43,387 nucleotides of DNA from Prochlorococcus sp. AG-424-A03 (lineage in GTDB: Bacteria; Cyanobacteriota; Cyanobacteriia; PCC-6307; Cyanobiaceae). The notes under the pieces were generated by a model, which saw nothing but the letters and a program-made list of their open reading frames with translations, was not told where the DNA came from and ran no database searches. Shown here in pieces: positions 39,524 to 43,387 of the stretch (position 1 is the stretch's first letter; each line of letters begins with the position of its first letter). The translations under genes were made by a program, and so were the position numbers. The DNA is taken from the NCBI GenBank assembly GCA_003213375.1, contig QCNA01000008.1:1-43387 (forward strand), read 5' to 3'.

Positions 39524-39844
39524 ATGGACAGAATACAACAAATAAAAGAAGCACACCCTTGGCTTGACTATGAAGATTTAGTAAAGGTTCTTATCTACCA
39601 TCACCAAGGTTCCTCATGGATCCATAACCTACAAAGAGACAAGCTACAGCAGTCTATAGATGACTTCAGCAAGCTTGTTATATCAAAGAGAAGGAAAGCC
39701 CTTGAACCCTTTGTAGAGTACGTTCTAGACGTGTACTACAACGGTGTAGATGAGTATGGAAATCAGATAGAAGAATCAAGTAGAGAAGAGTCTTTTGAGT
39801 ATAGATGGAATAAAGCAAGAGCTATCCTTTTGAAGAGCAAATAA
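39524..39844 (+). CDS. Soluble protein of unknown function with atypical composition, 106 aa
   Basis: 'MDRIQQIKEAHPWLDYEDLV' then 'KVLIYHHQGSSWIHNLQRDK' and 'EPFVEYVLDVYYNGVDEYGN'. All-helical in character, no membrane segment. The gene and about 80 bases upstream are clearly richer in G+C, with many C-ending codons (TAC, GAC, TTC, CTAC), unlike its neighbours. This suggests recent transfer, for instance from a phage, but no phage gene is beside it. Function unknown. Confidence 0.68.
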   Translation: MDRIQQIKEAHPWLDYEDLVKVLIYHHQGSSWIHNLQRDKLQQSIDDFSKLVISKRRKALEPFVEYVLDVYYNGVDEYGNQIEESSREESFEYRWNKARAILLKSK

Positions 39845-39894
39845 ACTTGTCGTTTTCTATTGCTAAAGTCAAATTTCAGGTAAAGTACCTATCC

Positions 39895-41700
39895 TCAGCC
39901 AATTGTTTTGCCATCATTTCTGCTGATTGCAACAATAGCCGATCTGGGTACTGAGCTCCCACCATCAGGAAAGTGACATTTGTCAGGATTATTTTCACCT
40001 GGATGCTGGACTCCTACAAACATAGTCTTTTTATCACTACTCCATGTGATACCAGTGATTTCACACTCTTTAGGACCTACTAAAAATCTGTCAATTTTAC
40101 CTGTCCTAGGATTTGCGCATAACATTTGGTTATTACCCATTCCTTCAAAGGCTCCTTGATTAGTATATTTACCATCAGTTTGTATCCATAAGTTACCTTT
40201 TGAATCAAATGCGATTCCATCAGGTGAATTAAACATATTATCCTTCGTAATATTTTCAGAGCCCTTCATTAAACCTTCTCCAACAACAGGATTACCAGCC
40301 ATTGCAAATAAATCCCATTTAAACCCGTCAGCGGCATGTTCATTATTGTCAGGAGTCCATCGAACTATTTGACCATATGGATTTTCGACTCTTGGGTTAA
40401 CTGCATTAACAGGTTGATTAGGTTTAACACCTCTATTTTTATTATTAGTTAAGGCACAATACGCCTCCACTTTATTAGGATTTGCAGCCACCCATTCAGG
40501 TCGATCCATAGTTGTTGCACCAACTTGGGTTGCCGCCATCCTTGTGAAAATACTAATATCTGAATCGCTCATTCCCGATTCTTTTAAATTAACCCATCTC
40601 CCGGTTCCATTCTCATTAAAAATCGCCACAAATAAATCACCTTCCGTTAATAGATCATAATTTGATGCAGCTCCTTTTATGTACTTTCCTTTTGAAACGA
40701 ATTTGTATAGATGCTCTCCTCTTTCATCATCTCCCATATAGGCAACAACTTGACCATTCTTGGAGACAACAACTTCACAGTTTTCATGTTTAAATCTACC
40801 CATTGCCGTCTGTTTCCTTGGCATTGATTGTGGCTTAGAGGGATCAATTTCAGTAATATAACCATGCCTATTAATTTCATTCGGATTTTTTACAACATCA
40901 AATCTATCCTGATTCATAACCCAGTTGTAACCCCAATCTTTAGTTTTAACCCCATATCTTTTCAAATCTGCTGACAGATTTGCATTAGGGTCTGATGGAG
41001 ATGAGAAATAACCGTGAAAATTCTCTTCACAAGCTAAATAAGTTCCCCAGGGAGTTCTGCCATTACCACAATTATTAAATGTACCTCTTGCTAATTTGCC
41101 TGTTTGATCCTCATCTGTTTTAAGTAATGGATGACCTGCAGCCGGTCCGTCTATAGCCACTTTCGTATCTGCAGTAATTTTTCTGTTATAAAGAGAATCT
41201 TTAACTATTTCCCACTTCCTACCTTTTTGTGCAACTTCAAAAATCGATACTCCATGTGCAGCCATGCCTTTTCTAACATCATCAGGTGTTTCAGGAAGCC
41301 CACTAGCACGGTTACCATAAATTATTTTTCTATTACAGTATTCATTATTGACTGCAAGTACTGACTTGCCATTAACCTCAAAAAGACTCATTCCATCATT
41401 GTTATCTCCAAATGATAGTTCTTGCGACTCCCCAGTTCCTCTTGTTTGCTGATCAAATTCAGGGGCTCCGCTCCATAATGGATCACCCCAAGCTGCAACC
41501 GTATGCCAACTAAAACCTTTTGGGACAGTAATTGTATCTTTACTATTGGCTGCTAAAGGTGTAAAACTAATGCCATTAAAGTCTGAACCAAATCCAATTG
41601 CTTTGCTTGGAATAGTGGCAGCAGCAAAAGCACCTATTCCTATAGCAAATGAACCCTGAAGAAATTTTCTTCTTGAAACAACTTCGTTAAAATCAGACAC
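39895..41700 (-). CDS. phoX: PhoX-type (DUF839) secreted phosphatase
   Basis: 601 residues. A Tat signal ('SRRKFLQGSFAIGIGAFAAA') exports it folded. 'TRGTGESQELSFGDNNDGMS', 'GTYLACEENFHGYF', 'FKHENCEVVV' with 'VAYMGDDERGEHLYKFV', and 'NMFNSPDGIAFDSKGNLWIQ' are the conserved DUF839/PhoX blocks that hold Ca and Fe ions. PhoX enzymes release phosphate from organic esters under phosphorus stress; some DUF839 members may have other roles, so the symbol is likely rather than certain. The upstream region contains Pho-box-like repeats (41739-41768). Confidence 0.85.
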   Translation of the reverse strand: MSDFNEVVSRRKFLQGSFAIGIGAFAAATIPSKAIGFGSDFNGISFTPLAANSKDTITVPKGFSWHTVAAWGDPLWSGAPEFDQQTRGTGESQELSFGDNNDGMSLFEVNGKSVLAVNNEYCNRKIIYGNRASGLPETPDDVRKGMAAHGVSIFEVAQKGRKWEIVKDSLYNRKITADTKVAIDGPAAGHPLLKTDEDQTGKLARGTFNNCGNGRTPWGTYLACEENFHGYFSSPSDPNANLSADLKRYGVKTKDWGYNWVMNQDRFDVVKNPNEINRHGYITEIDPSKPQSMPRKQTAMGRFKHENCEVVVSKNGQVVAYMGDDERGEHLYKFVSKGKYIKGAASNYDLLTEGDLFVAIFNENGTGRWVNLKESGMSDSDISIFTRMAATQVGATTMDRPEWVAANPNKVEAYCALTNNKNRGVKPNQPVNAVNPRVENPYGQIVRWTPDNNEHAADGFKWDLFAMAGNPVVGEGLMKGSENITKDNMFNSPDGIAFDSKGNLWIQTDGKYTNQGAFEGMGNNQMLCANPRTGKIDRFLVGPKECEITGITWSSDKKTMFVGVQHPGENNPDKCHFPDGGSSVPRSAIVAISRNDGKTIG

Positions 41701-41738
41701 AACATAAAAGTGATAACTAATTTAAAAATCTATCTCTA

Positions 41739-41768
41739 AAGTTAAATTTAATTTAAGGAGTTTCTAAA
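41739..41768 (-). promoter_or_regulatory. Pho-box-like triple repeat before phoX
   Basis: On the minus strand: TTTAGAAA-ctc-CTTAAATT-aaa-TTTAACTT, three 8-base units with 3-base spacers. Each matches 7 of 8 positions of the cyanobacterial PhoB consensus YTTAAMMW. In DNA this AT-rich such matches arise easily, so the call is weak, though the spacing and location fit. Confidence 0.35.
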
Positions 41769-41826
41769 GTTTAAAATCAGCTCGAAAAGAGCATAAGAGT
41801 TTAGTTGCTTTCTAATAAAAAACTTG

Positions 41827-41874
41827 TTGACTCATACCCTTTTCAGTTGCTATAAATGTTAGTACACTTGTACC
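41827..41874 (+). promoter_or_regulatory. Promoter with LexA (SOS) box
   Basis: TTGACT (41827-41832), 18 bases, TATAAA (41851-41856) form a sigma70-type promoter. AGTACACTTGTACC at 41861-41874 matches the known cyanobacterial LexA consensus RGTACNNNDGTWCB at every defined position and lies over the expected transcription start. It is the only such full match I noticed in the window. Confidence 0.75.
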
Positions 41875-41882
41875 ATATAACT

Positions 41883-42110
41883 ATGGAGGACTGGCAGGAA
41901 TGGGATTACCTAGAGGACGAAATATTAGTAAGAAAACGACGGAAGATATGTATTACTTGCAATCACTTCAGGTACAGCACGACAAGTTCTTGTGTCACCA
42001 TCCTTACTTGTCCCTTTCATCAAAAGCTTATTCCTCAAGGTGATCATCTAATTAAGGGCTGCAGATACTGGAGAGAGAACAGCAGAATATTCGCTCCAGA
42101 AGCAGCTTGA
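41883..42110 (+). CDS. LexA-box-controlled small Cys-rich protein, 75 aa
   Basis: The ATG at 41883 is chosen because an earlier in-frame ATG (41856) lies inside the promoter and LexA box. Product: acidic start 'MEDWQEWDYLEDEILVRKRR' then 'KICITCNHFRYSTTSSCVTI', 'LTCPFHQKLIPQGDHLIKGC', 'RYWREN'. Cysteines in C-x2-C ... C ... C-P-x-H ... C-x-Y-W suggest one or two zinc-ribbon sites. The gene stands alone and ends in a terminator at 42144. Under SOS control it may act in DNA-damage response; the action is unknown. Confidence 0.8.
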   Translation: MEDWQEWDYLEDEILVRKRRKICITCNHFRYSTTSSCVTILTCPFHQKLIPQGDHLIKGCRYWRENSRIFAPEAA

Positions 42111-42143
42111 GCTTCGGGTTCGCGGTTGTTTATAGAGAGCATT

Positions 42144-42170
42144 AAACTTAGTCTATGACTAGGTTTTATT
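42144..42170 (+). terminator. Intrinsic terminator
   Basis: AAACTTAGTC/GACTAGGTTT (10 pairs, one G-T) with loop TAT, then TTATT, 33 bases after the stop of the LexA-box gene. It makes that gene a single transcription unit. Confidence 0.7.
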
Positions 42171-42176
42171 ATGCCT

Positions 42177-42416
42177 GCTAGAATATTTAATCAATATTGC
42201 TAGAATAAGCAACTAACCTATTCCTTGAAAAACATTGCAATAACTAGATTTCTTAATTTAACATCAAATAAATAAAAAAGCCTGTATCAAGCGATCTGTA
42301 ACTATATATATTTCCTAAACTTTCTTCGATTAATTATTTTAGATAAAATTAAAAGAGCTTTATTTTTGCTGAGAAATTAGGCGAAAGTAACAAAACTTAT
42401 TCTAGCAAAATTCTAG
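42177..42416. repeat. GCTAGAAT / ATTCTAGC motifs, two copies each way
   Basis: GCTAGAATA at 42177-42185 and 42199-42207; TATTCTAGC at 42398-42406 and ATTCTAGC at 42409-42416. The inverted pairs frame a gap of about 190 bases without a gene before the EVE gene. May be operator sites or chance; CTAG-bearing repeats are uncommon. Confidence 0.4.
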
Positions 42417-42444
42417 CAAACCCAATTTCCTTAAACTGATTGAT

Positions 42445-42903
42445 ATGACTGATATTAACTACTGGCTAATGAAAAGTGAGCCTGATGCTTACAGCATAGA
42501 TACTTTAAAAAATGACGGTGTAACTTTATGGGATGGAATAAGAAATTATCAGGCTCGAAATTTTATGAGAAAAATGAATAAAGGAGATAAAGTTTTTTTC
42601 TATCATTCGAATTGTAAACCCCCAGGTATTGTGGGACTTATGGAGGTAATAGATCTAAATATTGTTGATCCTACTCAATTTGATCAAGATTCAAAATATT
42701 TTGATCCAAAATCGAAACCTGATAATCCGAGATGGGATTGTGTAAAAGTAAAATACATTTCTAAATCAACTAAGATTTTAAGTTTACCTGAATTAAAGAT
42801 TACATTTAATGAGGATGAGTTATTAGTCGTAAAAAAAGGAAATAGGTTATCTATATTACCTGTCAGAAATGATGTTGCAAAAATAATACTAGAAAAAATA
42901 TAA
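42445..42903 (+). CDS. EVE domain protein (THYN1-like)
   Basis: 152 residues filling one EVE domain: 'YWLMKSEPDAYSIDTL', 'TLWDGIRNYQARNFMRKMNK', 'GDKVFFYHSNCKPPGIVGLM' and 'NPRWDCVKVKYISK'. EVE domains are PUA-related folds that read modified bases in DNA or RNA in other systems. In cyanobacteria the target is unknown. Complete and typical length. Confidence 0.93.
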   Translation: MTDINYWLMKSEPDAYSIDTLKNDGVTLWDGIRNYQARNFMRKMNKGDKVFFYHSNCKPPGIVGLMEVIDLNIVDPTQFDQDSKYFDPKSKPDNPRWDCVKVKYISKSTKILSLPELKITFNEDELLVVKKGNRLSILPVRNDVAKIILEKI

Positions 42904-42909
42904 AGAATT

Positions 42910-43161
42910 TTAATCCTTAAAATTCATTGAAAACATATTGCCAATATAAAGTCTCGTTAAATCCCTATTTTGAAATCCTTTTTGCATCAAAAATCCCGCA
43001 ATAGCGGCTTGTAGTATCCTGTATTGATCCCAGTTAGGATGATCCTCAACGAATTCTTTCATAGCCTTTTGAAGATTTTCTTGAAGTTCGCATTTGAAAC
43101 TTATTACTTCATCTTTATGATTTAATACTTTTGAATTTTCGTCGTAATTTAACTCTTGCAT
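42910..43161 (-). CDS. DUF2811 protein
   Basis: The 83-residue protein has the DUF2811 core 'LQKAMKEFVEDHPNWDQYRI' and 'LQAAIAGFLMQKGFQNRDLT', ending 'RLYIGNMFSMNF'. This small cyanobacterial family has no known activity. Converges on the EVE gene with 6 bases between the stops. Confidence 0.88.
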   Translation of the reverse strand: MQELNYDENSKVLNHKDEVISFKCELQENLQKAMKEFVEDHPNWDQYRILQAAIAGFLMQKGFQNRDLTRLYIGNMFSMNFKD

Positions 43162-43351
43162 ATTAAAAAAACTTTATTGGAATTTAAATCTACAAGTTGT
43201 AGTTTTCTCCAAAATTACTGAATCGTCAACAAGCATTATTAAAAGACAGTCTCAGGTTATAGAATAATGAGAATTCAGTCATAAATTGGGTAGTCATGGA
43301 AATCAATTTTGTAAATTTAAATCTTACTTAAATATAAAGATTTATATAAAA

Positions 43352-43387
43352 TCAAAAGTTTTCCACATGCTTTAGATCATCAGATAT
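43352..43387 (-). CDS. Possible C-terminal end of a minus-strand gene
   Basis: The last 11 codons before a TGA read 'ISDDLKHVENF' and stay open to the window edge. This may be the tail of a gene beyond it; too little to identify. 43162-43351 shows no other gene. Confidence 0.3.
   Translation of the reverse strand: MSDDLKHVENF

Noticed and set aside
41856-41882. Earlier ATG start for the Cys-rich gene
   Set aside because: It falls in the -10 box and LexA site of the promoter, so it cannot be in the mRNA leader as a start.
1-43387. CRISPR arrays, insertion sequences, prophage, restriction-modification or toxin-antitoxin systems
   Set aside because: No regular spaced repeats, transposase, integrase, phage structural genes or nuclease/antitoxin motifs were seen in the translations.

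Overview
The window looks like a piece of a Prochlorococcus chromosome, most likely a high-light-adapted lineage. This is inferred from its very low G+C, short spacers, three high-light-inducible (Hli) proteins, cyanobacterial families (DUF2214, DUF2811, DUF1543, DUF938, LptF/G-type permease, PhoX), a single lone tRNA and a very large number of genes under 60 codons. I ran no searches; names rest on motifs read in the translations.

Layout. 1-17.5 kb is mostly ordinary core genome: the end of an S4-domain protein, tRNA-Val(GAC), a methyltransferase-like membrane protein overlapping a PNPOx-like flavoprotein, DoxX, a photolyase-like FAD protein divergent from a stand-alone NAD-ligase adenylation domain, an SDR, murD, pirin, DUF1643/DUF2214, a GAF protein, an HI0933-type flavoprotein, an EamA transporter, a cupin and DUF805, interleaved with one-helix mini-proteins. 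17.5-21.5 kb holds two fatty-acid desaturases separated by five mini-genes. 22.9-24.2 kb is a light-stress patch with three hli genes, a clear terminator and a likely small RNA. 24.5-28.5 kb has an LptF/LptG-family permease, DUF1543 and Cys-rich small proteins.

28.5-37.2 kb is an accessory, island-like stretch: a DoxX gene with an in-frame stop, an NTF2-like protein, many tiny proteins with strong Shine-Dalgarno sites, pairs of paralogous mini-proteins, a three-gene ATGA-overlapping micro-operon, a twice-used promoter/leader, a three-times-used leader hairpin, minus-strand terminators, a decayed gene with two stops, and a LOG-family enzyme next to a cupin-like protein. 37.4-43.4 kb returns to larger genes: dienelactone hydrolase, a secreted cupin, a frameshifted membrane protein, a compositionally odd ORF, Tat-exported PhoX, a Cys-rich protein behind an exact cyanobacterial LexA box, an EVE-domain protein and DUF2811.

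The best candidates for something new are the LexA-box Cys-rich protein (41.8-42.1 kb), the photolyase-like protein whose Rossmann-like part seems to follow rather than precede its FAD domain together with its divergent mini-ligase (2.5-4.8 kb), and the mini-protein/leader families in 31-37 kb. Many small genes were found by hand from start, stop and ribosome-site signals and are scored accordingly.
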